Source: an uncultured Clostridium sp.
Lineage (GTDB): Bacteria > Bacillota > Clostridia > TANB77 > CAG-508
Reading direction: 5' to 3'
DNA: 64,000 nucleotides
Assembly (NCBI GenBank): GCA_947569365.1
Contig: CANOSM010000002.1
Coordinates: 1-64,000 of the forward strand
The translations under genes were made by a program, and so were the position numbers. The first letter of the stretch is position 1, and every line of letters begins with the position of its first letter. Of this stretch, positions 17,301 through 27,378 are shown in pieces. The notes under the pieces are model-generated. The model was given only the letters and a program-made list of their open reading frames with translations, did not search any database and had not been told where the DNA came from.

Positions 17301-18176
17301 CTACATTTCTTTTAATATATGATATAGTGTTTCTTGCATAAATTGTGCTGATGTAAGAGGTGCTACTTTACCAGGAAGAGATAATGCCCATATTGCCTTA
17401 AGATTTTTTTCTCTTGCAGCTTTTCTATCTACTCCACCTGGATTAGAAGACAAGTCTATAATTGTACAATCTTTTTTTATATAGTTTAATCTATTTTCAT
17501 CTAATATTAAAAATGGTATTGTATTTATTATAATATCATATTCTCCAAGTTTATTTTCAAGTTCACTTAAGTGCACTGGTGTATATCCATAAGCTTTAAT
17601 CCATGCTATATCTGAATCTTTTCTCGCTTCACATGATACATCTGCACCTATACCATATAACATCTTTGCAAGTACTTTTCCAACTCTTCCAAATCCCATT
17701 ACTAAAATTTTACTTCCATGTATTGTTCTTTGTGTTTCTTCCATTGCAAGTTGTATTGTACCCTCAGCAGTTGAAATAGTATTAAGTACAGTAAGTTCCT
17801 CTCTTTTTAATAAGTCAATATATTTTATATTTCCTTTTTGTAATTTTTCAGCAACATCATCTAATATTTGTCCTGCTATAAATGTTTTATTCTTATTTTT
17901 CATTTCTTCTATAAGTGCGTCTATATCAATTTTTTCTTCACTAAATGGTGCACTTAAACTTTTTTTATCTATTGATAATGGCATTGGTCCCATAATAATA
18001 CTTGCACTATCAACAAGTTCCTTTATTGATTTACATCTTACAAAATTCTCGCTTTCAGTTAGCTCCTCTGCATTTTCATTTCCATAAGAATAAACTTTAA
18101 AGTCATCCCTTATTAATATTTCAATAAGTTTAACTATTCTAAGGTCTCCCCCAATTATTGATATTACTTTATTCAC
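17301..18176 (-). CDS. dpaA: Dipicolinate synthase subunit A
   Basis: NAD(P)-binding subunit of the spore dipicolinic acid synthase, about 291 residues. N-terminal ISIIGGDLRIVKLIEIL, central Rossmann motif ILVMGFGRVGKVLAKML, and the C-terminal IIDLSSNPGGVD. I prefer the GTG at 18176, seven bases after AAAGGAAG, over the ATG at 18194, which lies within that site. dpaB is not adjacent, unlike in Bacillus. Confidence 0.9.
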   Translation of the reverse strand: MNKVISIIGGDLRIVKLIEILIRDDFKVYSYGNENAEELTESENFVRCKSIKELVDSASIIMGPMPLSIDKKSLSAPFSEEKIDIDALIEEMKNKNKTFIAGQILDDVAEKLQKGNIKYIDLLKREELTVLNTISTAEGTIQLAMEETQRTIHGSKILVMGFGRVGKVLAKMLYGIGADVSCEARKDSDIAWIKAYGYTPVHLSELENKLGEYDIIINTIPFLILDENRLNYIKKDCTIIDLSSNPGGVDRKAAREKNLKAIWALSLPGKVAPLTSAQFMQETLYHILKEM

Positions 18177-18208
18177 TTTTTTACTTCCTTTCATTTATTA
18201 TCATTTTA

Positions 18209-19487
18209 TTAATAATCTTTTTCCTTTTGTATATTAAATGAATCTATTGATTCAAAATCTAAATTCTTTTCTGCTTCTCTTTTAATTCTTTTTAGTTCTT
18301 CATTTTTAAATATATTATCTACTTTTTCATTAATTCTGTTTTTTACTTCATTTTCATTTATATCATTTATTAATATATATGTTTCTTCTAAATAATCTTG
18401 AATGTTTTTTTCTTTTTTTCCTAATTCTTTTCTTTCTTGTTCTTTATTTATTACCTTAGGGATTATTATATACTGTTTTATTGAACTGAAAATTTCTTCA
18501 TTAGATATAATTTCTATATAACTTTTATCAATTTCTATAGCTTTATTCATAAATACAATTGCTTTATCTTTCTCTCCTTTTACCATAGCAATTTTTGCAA
18601 GTTGATAATATGCTTTTGCTTCTAGTTCTTCGTCTAATAAACATTCTTCAAAATATTTTTCTGCCTCATCTAAATCTTTTTCTAATAATGCTATTTGACC
18701 TAGATTATATTTTGCAATATGATTTCTATGATTAATTTCTGCTGCTTTTTCATAACATTCTTTAGCACTTGAAAAATCATTAAGTCTTGTATATGCTATT
18801 CCTAAATCATAATACAAATCATAATCTACTGGTGTATATTTAAGTGCATCCATATATACTGATACTGCTTCTTTAAATCTTTCTTGTTCACAAAGCAAGC
18901 TTCCAAGTAACATTGAAGCTTCATAGATTTCTGGTTTAGTATCTAATAGATGATTAAGCATTTCTATTGCTTCATCTTTTTTTCCAAGATTATTTAGTAA
19001 TTCTGCTATCTTATAATATGATTTATAATCTTTTGAGTTTCTATCTACTGCTAGTACATATTCATCTATTGCCTTTTCCATTTCGTTTTCTCTTTCATAT
19101 ATCTTTGCAAGCAATTCATGTCCTTTATAGCTTTCTGGATATTTATCTATTAAATTTAGTATAAATTTCTTTGCCTTTTTATCATAACTCATCATCATTA
19201 AATACTTACTTGCTATTACATAAACAATTTCTGCAAAAAGATGTCCTTTATTTTCTAGTACTATTAGTGCTAGAGGTAAGAATATTGAGAATAAATACAT
19301 GATAAATTTACAAAATATTCCGTATATTACTTCTTATAATTATTTCAATAAAGTTAACTGCAATTCCTAAAGCTTCTATACCAAGTATAATAACATATGT
19401 TGTATCATTTCTTTTTATTAACTTTGCAAAAATTATAATAAATAAAGAAAATGCTAGCATATTAAAAATTAGTTTTTCAATTAGCAT
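18209..19487 (-). CDS. TPR-repeat membrane protein, needs +1 shift at CGG
   Basis: The start at 19487 (MLIEKLIFNMLAFSLFIIIF) follows GAGGGG. It encodes two membrane segments, then reaches ATA CGG AAT ATT TTG and a stop. Skipping the C gives IGIFCKFIMYLFSIFLPLAL, joining a third hydrophobic segment and at least six tetratricopeptide repeats (for example AIDEYVLAVDRNSKDY and YYDLGIAYTRLNDFSSAKEC). Corrected length is 425 residues. The ATG at 19300, where the long open frame begins, has no RBS. Function unknown; it may be a scaffold at the membrane near dpaA and uppP. Confidence 0.75.
19320..19322 (-). other. In-phase CGG, +1 recoding site 3 (TPR protein)
   Basis: ATA CGGA ATA: the shift joins an RBS-bearing membrane leader to the TPR frame. 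Confidence 0.75.
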
Positions 19488-19702
19488 TTAAAGTTCCCCT
19501 CTCTAAACTAAAATTTCACTTTATCTATCATGATTTTTTCACATTATATCACATGAAATTTTGTAAAACAAGATTTATTAAATATTACAAATAATTTTTT
19601 TAGACCAATTCCATAAATAAAATAATATTTACATTTTTTACTATTTATTATTTTCTATATTTATATTGTCTTAATCTACATATACTTTTTTCAAATTAAT
19701 TA

Positions 19703-19731
19703 TTGACAATAAAATCTAAGAATTATACTAT
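19703..19731 (+). promoter_or_regulatory. rqcH promoter
   Basis: TTGACA followed after 17 bp by TACTAT (an overlapping TATACT lies at 15 bp), 35 bp before the start codon. Confidence 0.6.
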
Positions 19732-19765
19732 TATAGAAGAGTTTTTATAATATAAGGAGTATGTT

Positions 19766-21455
19766 ATGGCTTTTGATGGAATTATAACTAAATCTGTTGT
19801 TTCAGAATTAAATAATATATTAGTTGGAGCTCGAGTAAATAAAATATTTGAGCCAAATAAGAGTGAAATTATGATTTCACTTTATAATAATGGAGAAAAT
19901 TATTTATTAGATTTAAATATTCATGCTGAAAATTATAGAATATGCCTTTCTAAATATAGTAAACCAAATCCTATAAATGCAATGAATTATTGTATGCTTC
20001 TTCGTAAATATCTTACTGGATTTAAAATAACATCAATTAAAAGTTATGATCTAGAAAGAATTATTAAAATTCAATTTGAAGGAAATAATGAAATAAGAGA
20101 TAAAGCTTCTTATACATTAGTTATAGAACTAATGGGTAGAAGAAGTAATATTGTGTTAATTAATTCCAAGGGATTTATTATTGACTCTTTAAAGCATATT
20201 ATTACATCTACAAGAGAAATACTTCCTGCAAGACCTTATGAATATCCAACATTATTTAAAACTTCTTTCTTAGATCTTAATTCTTTTGACGAATTTTATG
20301 AATTGATATCAAAACAAAATTCTTTTGATAATATTTCTAAAGTGATATCAGATACTTTTATTGGTATAAGTAATGTATTTATAGATAACATACTATCTTT
20401 GTTAGATATTAGTTCTGTTTCAAATGATATAAATGATTTAAAAGAAGTATATGATTATTTAACAAATTATTTTAATTTTTTAGGAACAAAAAATATTACT
20501 TTAAAAGAATTATCAAAAAAAGATTTTACTACTGAATTTTCTGAAATTGAATCTACAGAAACTTTAAATTACTTAATTGATGATTTTTATCACAAAAAAG
20601 AAATTTCTGATAATTTCAATAATCAAAAGAATAACCTTTTAAAAATGATACTTGGAAGTTTAAAGAAGTGTTCTAAAAAGTTAGAAAATATTAATAAAAA
20701 ATTATCAGAATGTGATAATATGGATAAATATCGATTATATGGTGAATTATTAACAGCAAATTTATATAAATACACAAATCTTTATGAGACACCAGAAGAA
20801 GTTGAATTACAAAATTACTATGATAATAATAATTTAATAAAAATAAAACTTGATACTACTAAAACTGTTAATAAAAATGTAGAAAGATTCTTTAAAAAAT
20901 ATAATAAACTAAAAAATACTTTAGTAGTTGTTACTAATCAAAAAAAGGAAGCAGAACTTGAACTTAAATATATTGAAAGTATTATTTTCTCTATTAATTT
21001 AGCTGAAAGTATAGAAGAATTAAATGAGATACAAAATGAATTTTTAGAAAATGTCGACGTTAAAAAAGTTAATTATAAAAATTTAAATACTAATAAACAA
21101 AAGAAAGATGATGAAAAGTTTAATTTAAATAAATATAATATAAATGGATATGATGTATATGTCCGGAAAAAATAATAGACAAAATGATTATCTTACTCTT
21201 CAATTTGCTAGTAAAAATGATTTATGGTTTCATGTCCAGACTTTTCATGGTACTCATGTAATCTTAAAAACAAATGGCAGAAATCCTGATGAGGATACTA
21301 TTTTTAAATGTGCTCTTCTTGCAAAACAAAATAGTAAAGCTAGTTTAGATAAAAATGTATCTGTTGATTATACTTATGTAAAATTTGTGAAAAAAGCTCC
21401 TGGTCAAAAGCCTGGAATGGTAAATTATATAAATTATAAAACAATAATATTATAA
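19766..21455 (+). CDS. rqcH: RqcH/NFACT ribosome quality-control protein, needs +1 shift
   Basis: NFACT protein that binds stalled 50S subunits and adds C-terminal alanine tails. The NFACT-N domain starts MAFDGIITKSVVSELN; a long coiled-coil middle follows (about residues 290-400). GYDVYV then meets CGG AAA AAA TAA. Skipping the C gives VGKNNRQNDYLTLQFASKND and the rest of the NFACT-R domain (DLWFHVQ, GTHVILKTNGRNPDEDT, KPGMVNY). Corrected length is 562 residues, normal. Residues 97-98 are Glu-Arg where Bacillus RqcH has the functional Asp-Arg pair. This is the only large plus-strand gene here; the RBS is AAGGAG. Confidence 0.88.
21164..21166 (+). other. In-phase CGG, +1 recoding site 4 (rqcH)
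   Basis: GTC CGGA AAA: shift restores YVGKNNRQND; without it a stop comes three codons later. The only site on the plus strand. Confidence 0.88.
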
Positions 21456-21525
21456 AAGATATTGATATTCTTGTTTGCAATTATTATTTGAGGGATAGTA
21501 CTCCCTCTTGTTTAATTTATATTTA

Positions 21526-21720
21526 TTATATAATTCTTTTGTTATTTAAAATCTCCAATAAATTCTCAATTAACTTTTGGTATTGGTCTTGTAAATTTAA
21601 ACAAGTATCTCTTAAATAGCCTTTCTCACCATGTTGATATTTATTTAAATTTCTATAATAGAGTAATTTATCTTTATCTAATATCATTATCATTGTATAC
21701 TTTTTAATTTTCTTTTGCAA
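21526..21720 (-). CDS. Possible small protein after sortase
   Basis: A 64-codon frame overlapping the last codons of the sortase gene. It is polar and helical (LLYYRNLNKYQHGEKGYLRD). No convincing RBS is seen for any of its start codons and I recognise no family, so it may not be real. Confidence 0.3.
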   Translation of the reverse strand: MQKKIKKYTMIMILDKDKLLYYRNLNKYQHGEKGYLRDTCLNLQDQYQKLIENLLEILNNKRII

Positions 21721-22324
21721 GAATAATTAATCTATTATCTGTTGTATCCGCATCATCAGTACATGTTGAAAGTGATATTTCTCTTTTTCCATTTGTTTGT
21801 CTATTATAAAAACTTGCATCATCTGATGTAGTTTCAAATGTCTTATATATTGTAAATTCAATTTCATTTTGTCCATTTGTTTTTAAATATATTTTATCTC
21901 CTACTTTAAGTTTTGTGACATTAGAAAATAACTTCCCATTTCTATAATTATGTCCTATTATTACTGTGTTTCCAGGTCTATTAAATCCATTTGTACTATA
22001 AAGATATGCACATGAATTTTCTATTGCTTTAGCTGTTACATTTGAAATTACTCTTTGTTCTAGATTAATACTTGGAATTCTAATTTCACCATATGTATCA
22101 AATCCTTTATACTTAACTATTGGAATATCATCATCTGGATTTTTCTTTTCTTGTGGAGGTGTTACTGTTTTATTTTCATATTCCATTGATATAGAATTTG
22201 CCCCATTATTATATGTATCTTCTATTGATTGTACCCCTAAATATGTAAAATAAATTATTGGAAGAATAATAATTGGCATTAATATTACTGCAACTCCATT
22301 TACATTTTTAAAAAATTTATTCAT
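21704..22324 (-). CDS. Sortase
   Basis: Membrane transpeptidase of 206 residues that would anchor LPXTG-type proteins. One N-terminal helix, then the sortase beta-barrel. It contains the catalytic His in VIIGHNYRNGKLF, the catalytic Cys in ISLSTCTDD, and the Arg in TDNRLIILAKE. The short length and TCTD signature suggest a class D- or B-like enzyme. The TPKTG adhesin of the mobile segment at 53-57 kb is a possible substrate, though unlinked. The RBS is TTAGGAG. Confidence 0.88.
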   Translation of the reverse strand: MNKFFKNVNGVAVILMPIIILPIIYFTYLGVQSIEDTYNNGANSISMEYENKTVTPPQEKKNPDDDIPIVKYKGFDTYGEIRIPSINLEQRVISNVTAKAIENSCAYLYSTNGFNRPGNTVIIGHNYRNGKLFSNVTKLKVGDKIYLKTNGQNEIEFTIYKTFETTSDDASFYNRQTNGKREISLSTCTDDADTTDNRLIILAKEN

Positions 22325-22362
22325 ATATTTTTTTACTACTCCTAACTTAAATCTATAAATTT

Positions 22363-22368
22363 ATTATA
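22363..22368 (-). promoter_or_regulatory. Candidate sortase promoter
   Basis: Extended -10 TGTTATAAT about 40 bp before the start; no clear -35. Confidence 0.4.
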
Positions 22369-22530
22369 ACATATTCCTTAAAAAAATCTACTAAATTAAC
22401 AATATATTAAACTATTTGTTAAATATATTTATTTACTTATAATATATAAACTAATTATAAAAGAAGAAAAAATAATTCGTATTTGAACAGCTAGAGCTTG
22501 TAAATATATAAAGAATAACTAAAATAAAAA

Positions 22531-22579
22531 AATAATAAGTCGAAAATCTATTTTATAAAATACTTTTTAACTTATTATT
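22531..22579 (-). terminator. Terminator of the acetate operon
   Basis: Arms AATAATAAGT and ACTTATTATT flank a self-pairing AT-rich loop, with seven T after the stem on the minus strand. Confidence 0.65.
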
Positions 22580-22598
22580 TTTATATTTATTTAGAAAC

Positions 22599-23789
22599 TT
22601 ATTTTAACAATCTTTTTGTTTCTCTTGCTATCATTAATTCTTCATTTGTTGGTACAACATATATATTTAATTTAGATGCAGATTTTGAAATTTTTATTTC
22701 TTCTCCTCTTATTTTATTTGCTTCTTCATCAATTTCAGCTCCTATGAATTTTAGATATTCACATATTCCTTTTCTTACATTTACTTGATTTTCTCCAATA
22801 CCACCTGTAAATATTATATCTGTCACCCCATTCATGGTAGCAGCATATTTTAAAATATATCCAGCAATTTGATATTCAAAATTGTTTATAGCAATTTTAG
22901 CTCTTTGATTACCTTCATTTGAGGCATTTTCTATTTCTCTAAAATCAGGAACTAAACCTGATATACCAGCCACTCCAGAATCTTTATTTAATATATTTTC
23001 TACTTCTGCCACTGATAATTTATCTTTTTTCATTAAATATAATAAAATTGATGGATCTAAATCTCCACTTCTTGTAACCATTGGTATTCCTCCAAGAGGT
23101 GTAATTCCCATACTTGTATCTACTGACTTTCCTCCGTCTATTGCACAAACACTTGCTCCTTGACCTATATGACATGCTACTATTTTCATATCATTTATAT
23201 TTTTGTTTTCTATTTCTGCTAATCTTTGTGATACATACATATAAGATGTTCCATGAAATCCATATTTTCTTACCCCATGTTTTTCATAATATTCATATGG
23301 TATAGGATAAATATATCTATTTTCTGGTATTGTTTGATGAAATGCTGTATCAAATACTCCTACCATTTTCTTTCCTGGCATTACTTTTCTACATGCTTCT
23401 ATTCCTAAAACACATGCAGGATTATGAAGTGGCGCTAAATCTGTATATTCCTTTAATACTTCTATAACTTTATCATCTATTACGACTGATTCAGATATTC
23501 TCTCACCACCATGTACTAAACGATGTCCAATTGCACTAATTTCATCTAAACTATCTATTACTTTATATTTTGGATTTATTAACTGTTCCAAAGTAAATTT
23601 TATAGCTTCAGTATGATCATAAGCTGGATTATTTATTTTTACTTTTTCTCCGTTTACTTTTTGTGTTATAAATGCTTCTTTTTCTCCTATTCTTTCATAT
23701 TTCCCAGATGCTAGCACATCCTCATTTTCCATATCAATTAATTGATATTTAAGTGACGAACTTCCACAGTTTAAAACTAATATTTTCAT
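22599..23789 (-). CDS. ackA: Acetate kinase, copy 1
   Basis: A 396-residue enzyme making ATP and acetate from acetyl phosphate. Signatures: LVLNCGSSSLKYQLID at the N-terminus, GHRLVHGGE, VGVFDTAFHQTIPE, YGFHGTS, CHIGQGASVCAI, and the nucleotide site IIFTGGIGENQVNVR, all canonical. It ends VPTNEELMIARETKRLLK with the catalytic Glu region. It is the last gene of the pta operon and lies 70 bp after a second acetate kinase copy. Confidence 0.96.
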   Translation of the reverse strand: MKILVLNCGSSSLKYQLIDMENEDVLASGKYERIGEKEAFITQKVNGEKVKINNPAYDHTEAIKFTLEQLINPKYKVIDSLDEISAIGHRLVHGGERISESVVIDDKVIEVLKEYTDLAPLHNPACVLGIEACRKVMPGKKMVGVFDTAFHQTIPENRYIYPIPYEYYEKHGVRKYGFHGTSYMYVSQRLAEIENKNINDMKIVACHIGQGASVCAIDGGKSVDTSMGITPLGGIPMVTRSGDLDPSILLYLMKKDKLSVAEVENILNKDSGVAGISGLVPDFREIENASNEGNQRAKIAINNFEYQIAGYILKYAATMNGVTDIIFTGGIGENQVNVRKGICEYLKFIGAEIDEEANKIRGEEIKISKSASKLNIYVVPTNEELMIARETKRLLK

Positions 23790-23859
23790 AATTTTATCCC
23801 CTTTCTCTTAATAAAAGACGCTTTTTATAGTTGCGCCTTTATTATGTATAATTATAGTT

Positions 23860-25056
23860 TTATCTATCTTTTAGTATTTGTTTTGTTTCTCTTGCTATCA
23901 TTAGTTCTTCATTTGTAGGTACAACATATATTTGGACTTTTGAATTGTCTGTACTTATTTTTCTTTCTTCTGCTTTTACTTTATTTGCCTCTTTATCAAT
24001 TTCAATTCCTAAAAATTTTAACTTATCACATAAGATTTCTCTAGTTTCATTTCCTCTTTCACCAGTTCCTGCAGTAAATGTTATCACATCAACACCATTC
24101 ATTGCAACAACACATCTAGCTATATAACAAGCAACTAAATAGTGGTACACATCCAAAGATAAACCTGCTTGTTTATCTCCATTCCATGCTAGAGGTTCTA
24201 TATCTCTTGCATCTGGAGATACTTTAGAAACACCATATAAACCTGATTCTTTATTTAAAATTGTATTCATCTGATCTGTTGTTAATCCTTCTTTTTCCAT
24301 AATAAATGTTACAACTGATGGATCTAAATCTCCTGATCTTGATCCCATAGGAATTCCTCCAAGAGGTGTAAGCCCCATACTTGTTTCAACTGATTTTCCA
24401 TTTTGAATGGCACAAATACTTGCTCCTTGACCTAAGTGGCAATTTATTATCTTTAAGTCTTCTACTCTCTTCCCCATCATTTCTGCAACTCTATTTGCAA
24501 CAAACTCATGAGATGTTCCATGAAATCCATATTTTCTTACTTTATATTTTTCATAATATCTGTATGGTATAGGATAAATATATCTATCTTCTGGTATTGT
24601 TTGATGAAATGCTGTATCAAATACTGCTACCATTGGAGTATTTGGCATTTCTTCCATGCAAGCTTCTATTCCTAATATACCTGCTGGATTATGAAGTGGT
24701 GCTAGTGGAATACATTCTTTGATTGATTCAATAACTTCATCATTAATAAAGACCGCCTTACTGAACTTTTCTCCACCATGTACAATTCTATGTCCAACAG
24801 CATCAATTTCGTTTAAACTCTTTATAACTCCATATTCTGGATGTTTTAATTGTTTCATAGCAATCTTTAGTGCTTCAGTATGATTTTCTGCATATTTTTC
24901 GATTTTTATTTTATCTCCATTTACCTTATGAGTCAAGAAAGAATCTTTTCTTCCTATTTTTTCATAATATCCTTTTGCAAGTACATTTTCAGTATTCATA
25001 TCAATTAGTTGATATTTTACTGATGAGCTACCACTATTTAATACCAAAACTTTCAT
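23860..25056 (-). CDS. ackA: Acetate kinase, copy 2 (divergent)
   Basis: A 398-residue paralogue with the same main motifs (LVLNSGSSSVKYQLID, GHRIVHGGE, VAVFDTAFHQTIPE, YGFHGTSHEF, CHLGQGAS). The nucleotide-site motif reads ITFTAGTGERGNETR instead of the usual FTGGIGEN. The change may alter activity or substrate; it could act on another short-chain acyl phosphate. It lies between the deacetylase and copy 1. Confidence 0.9.
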   Translation of the reverse strand: MKVLVLNSGSSSVKYQLIDMNTENVLAKGYYEKIGRKDSFLTHKVNGDKIKIEKYAENHTEALKIAMKQLKHPEYGVIKSLNEIDAVGHRIVHGGEKFSKAVFINDEVIESIKECIPLAPLHNPAGILGIEACMEEMPNTPMVAVFDTAFHQTIPEDRYIYPIPYRYYEKYKVRKYGFHGTSHEFVANRVAEMMGKRVEDLKIINCHLGQGASICAIQNGKSVETSMGLTPLGGIPMGSRSGDLDPSVVTFIMEKEGLTTDQMNTILNKESGLYGVSKVSPDARDIEPLAWNGDKQAGLSLDVYHYLVACYIARCVVAMNGVDVITFTAGTGERGNETREILCDKLKFLGIEIDKEANKVKAEERKISTDNSKVQIYVVPTNEELMIARETKQILKDR

Positions 25057-25085
25057 ATTTTCTATTCCTTCCCTATTTACTATAT

Positions 25086-26165
25086 TTATAAAAATCTTTT
25101 AAAGCTTTTTATTGATACTCCTACAGACATTCTTACTCTGGGTAATCTATATTTATTCATTCCTGGTTTTACTTTACTATTTTCAGTTGTAAAAGCTACT
25201 CTAAAACCAGCATTTTTAGCTGCTTTTATTGTAGTGTCTGTAACATCTCCATATGGATATGCTAGTGCATTGGAATTTCCTCCCAACTTTTCTATAGAAG
25301 TTTTTAAATCTTTTGTTCCTTCATTAACTGATAACGCTGTAAATATTCCACCATGTCCTATATTTCCTCCTGCTCTATGCATATTGTCTGTATGTGATTC
25401 AAAATTTATAGTAGAATTTTTATATTTTCTTAAATTTTTAGTATTAAATTTTTTTGTAATTATAAATGCAGTTGCTGGTACCTTGTACTTATCTAAAAGT
25501 GGAATCGCTAATTTATATATGCTCTTATTTCCATCATCCATTGTAATTACTACACTTTTTTTAGGTAAGTCTATTTTTTGTTCTACAAAATCTTCTACCT
25601 CTTTCCAACTTGGAAAGTAATAATCGTTATCTAATAAATATTTTAATTGTTCTTCAAATTTAGAAATTTCCATCCAATTAGCATTCTTTCCGATTTCTCC
25701 TTTTTTTCTATCATAAAAATAATGATACATTAAAACTGGTAATGAATTATTAGATTTTTCTCCATTTTTTAAAAGTTTTGATTTTCTTACTATTACTTTT
25801 CTTATTTTTACTTTGTTTTCCTCTCCAACAGAATATTTTACTTCATATTCTCCTGGTGTATTTATATCAATATTACTTTCTACTTTAACATTAGATGTAA
25901 TATCTTGATTTTTTGAATTTATTGCTGAAAATCCTGGTTCTTTATATTCCTGATTTCTATATAAGTATGTGATATTATCACCACTTAACACTATATCAGT
26001 AGTTATTTTTTCTTTATTTTCTAAGTTTACACTGACTTCTTTAGGTTTATTATTAATTAAATGATAAATGAAAAAATTAAATATTAATAATAATAATAAT
26101 AATAAACAAAATATAATTATAATTCCTGTTTTTAAATATCTATTTTTTTTCTCACCATTTTCCAT
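25086..26165 (-). CDS. Membrane-anchored polysaccharide deacetylase
   Basis: A 359-residue CE4 enzyme. N-terminal anchor (TGIIIIFCLLLLLLLIFNFF), then an extracellular Ig-like domain (residues 55-125, with EYKEPGFSAINSKNQDI and TPGEYEVKYSV). The NodB domain from about residue 145 has LPVLMYHYFY, the metal-binding Asp of VVITMDDGNKS, SHTDNMHRA, and YPYGDVTDTT. It probably deacetylates peptidoglycan or another wall glycan. It sits unexpectedly between pta and the ackA genes, with short gaps, so it is cotranscribed. Confidence 0.9.
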   Translation of the reverse strand: MENGEKKNRYLKTGIIIIFCLLLLLLLIFNFFIYHLINNKPKEVSVNLENKEKITTDIVLSGDNITYLYRNQEYKEPGFSAINSKNQDITSNVKVESNIDINTPGEYEVKYSVGEENKVKIRKVIVRKSKLLKNGEKSNNSLPVLMYHYFYDRKKGEIGKNANWMEISKFEEQLKYLLDNDYYFPSWKEVEDFVEQKIDLPKKSVVITMDDGNKSIYKLAIPLLDKYKVPATAFIITKKFNTKNLRKYKNSTINFESHTDNMHRAGGNIGHGGIFTALSVNEGTKDLKTSIEKLGGNSNALAYPYGDVTDTTIKAAKNAGFRVAFTTENSKVKPGMNKYRLPRVRMSVGVSIKSFKRFL

Positions 26166-26177
26166 ATAACTCTCCTT

Positions 26178-27173
26178 CTAATTCTGACCTTGAACTGAAG
26201 TTATAGCAACAACACCAACTATATCATCACTACTGCATCCTCTTGACAAATCATTTACTGGTTTTGCGATTCCTTGACATAGTGGGCCATATGCCTCTGC
26301 TTTACCTAATCTTTGAACTAATTTATATCCAATATTTCCTGAATCTAAGTTTGGAAATACAAGTGTATTACAACTTCCAGCTACACTACTTCCTGGTGCT
26401 TTACTATTTCCAACCTCTGGTACTATAGCAGCATCTAATTGAAGTTCTCCATCTGCTTTTATTTCTGGTGCTTTTTCCTTTAATAATCTTGTTGCTTCTA
26501 TTACCTTTTCTGTTAATTCTGATTTTGCACTACCATATGTAGAATATGAAAGCATTCCAACCTTTGCTTCCTTTTCAACTAGTTGTTCAAAACTTTTAGC
26601 TGAAGAAATTGCTATCTCTGATAATTTATCACTATCTGGATTTTCATTTAATCCACTATCAGCAAATACAAATACTCCATTTTCACCATATTTACAATCA
26701 GGAACAATCATTAAAAAGAATGCTGACACAAGTTTTGTTCCTGGTGCTGTTTTTAATATCTGAAGTGCTGGTCTTAATGTATCTGCTGTTGAATGTGCAG
26801 CTCCTGATACTAATCCTTGTGCATCATCACATTTAACCATCATCATTCCAAAATATACTGGGTCTAATATTTTCTTTTTAGCTTCTTCTTGTGTCATTCC
26901 TTTTGCTTTTCTTAATTCATAAAATGTATTTACATATTTTTCATATTTTTCTGATTTTTTTGGATCTATTATTTCAGCTTTAGAAACATCTAAATTATTT
27001 TCTCTAGCTTTTATTGATATTTCTTCTTCATTTCCTATTAATACTATTTTTGCAAATCCTTCTTTTCCTATTTTATCTGTAGCTTCTAATACTCTTATAT
27101 CAGTTGCCTCTGGTAATACTATTTTCTTTATATCTTTTTTAGCTCTTTCTTTTAATATATCTATAAAGGACAT
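26178..27173 (-). CDS. pta: Phosphate acetyltransferase
   Basis: Converts acetyl-CoA and phosphate to acetyl phosphate, feeding the acetate kinases downstream. 331 residues, the short Pta type: KKIVLPEATDIRVLEATDKI at the N-terminus, GLVSGAAHSTADTLRPALQI, DSGLNENPDSDKL and VFPNLDSGNIGYKLVQRLG. RBS AAGGAGG; a strong promoter lies just upstream. Confidence 0.97.
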   Translation of the reverse strand: MSFIDILKERAKKDIKKIVLPEATDIRVLEATDKIGKEGFAKIVLIGNEEEISIKARENNLDVSKAEIIDPKKSEKYEKYVNTFYELRKAKGMTQEEAKKKILDPVYFGMMMVKCDDAQGLVSGAAHSTADTLRPALQILKTAPGTKLVSAFFLMIVPDCKYGENGVFVFADSGLNENPDSDKLSEIAISSAKSFEQLVEKEAKVGMLSYSTYGSAKSELTEKVIEATRLLKEKAPEIKADGELQLDAAIVPEVGNSKAPGSSVAGSCNTLVFPNLDSGNIGYKLVQRLGKAEAYGPLCQGIAKPVNDLSRGCSSDDIVGVVAITSVQGQN

Positions 27174-27205
27174 AATTTCCTCCTTATATTATAAAACTTA
27201 GTTAG

Positions 27206-27234
27206 ATTATATAAAAATTCTTATGCAAAGTCAA
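27206..27234 (-). promoter_or_regulatory. pta operon promoter
   Basis: TTGACT and TATAAT with a 17-bp spacer, about 30 bp before pta. Confidence 0.75.
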
Positions 27235-27241
27235 CAAAAAA

Positions 27242-27262
27242 TAAGATAGTTAATCTATCTTA
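27242..27262 (-). repeat. Hairpin just upstream of the pta promoter
   Basis: TAAGATAG-ATTAA-CTATCTTA, followed on the minus strand by TTTTTTG directly before the -35 box. No minus-strand gene feeds into it, so it may block antisense transcription or be an operator. Confidence 0.45.
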
Positions 27263-27378
27263 CATTTGTAATTAAAATTTAAAAATACCTTTAAATTAAA
27301 TACTTTCGCAGAATGTCTATAAATTAGTTTTTTTGTTAATTTATAATTTTTTTACATATTCTATGTAATATTTTTAGA

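Noticed and set aside
26090..26110. Short TTA/AAT microsatellite in the deacetylase gene
   Set aside because: It encodes the Leu/Ile membrane anchor and is expected from AT-rich codon use.
27242..27262. Riboswitch upstream of pta
   Set aside because: Only a simple 8-bp hairpin is present, upstream of the promoter rather than in the leader.
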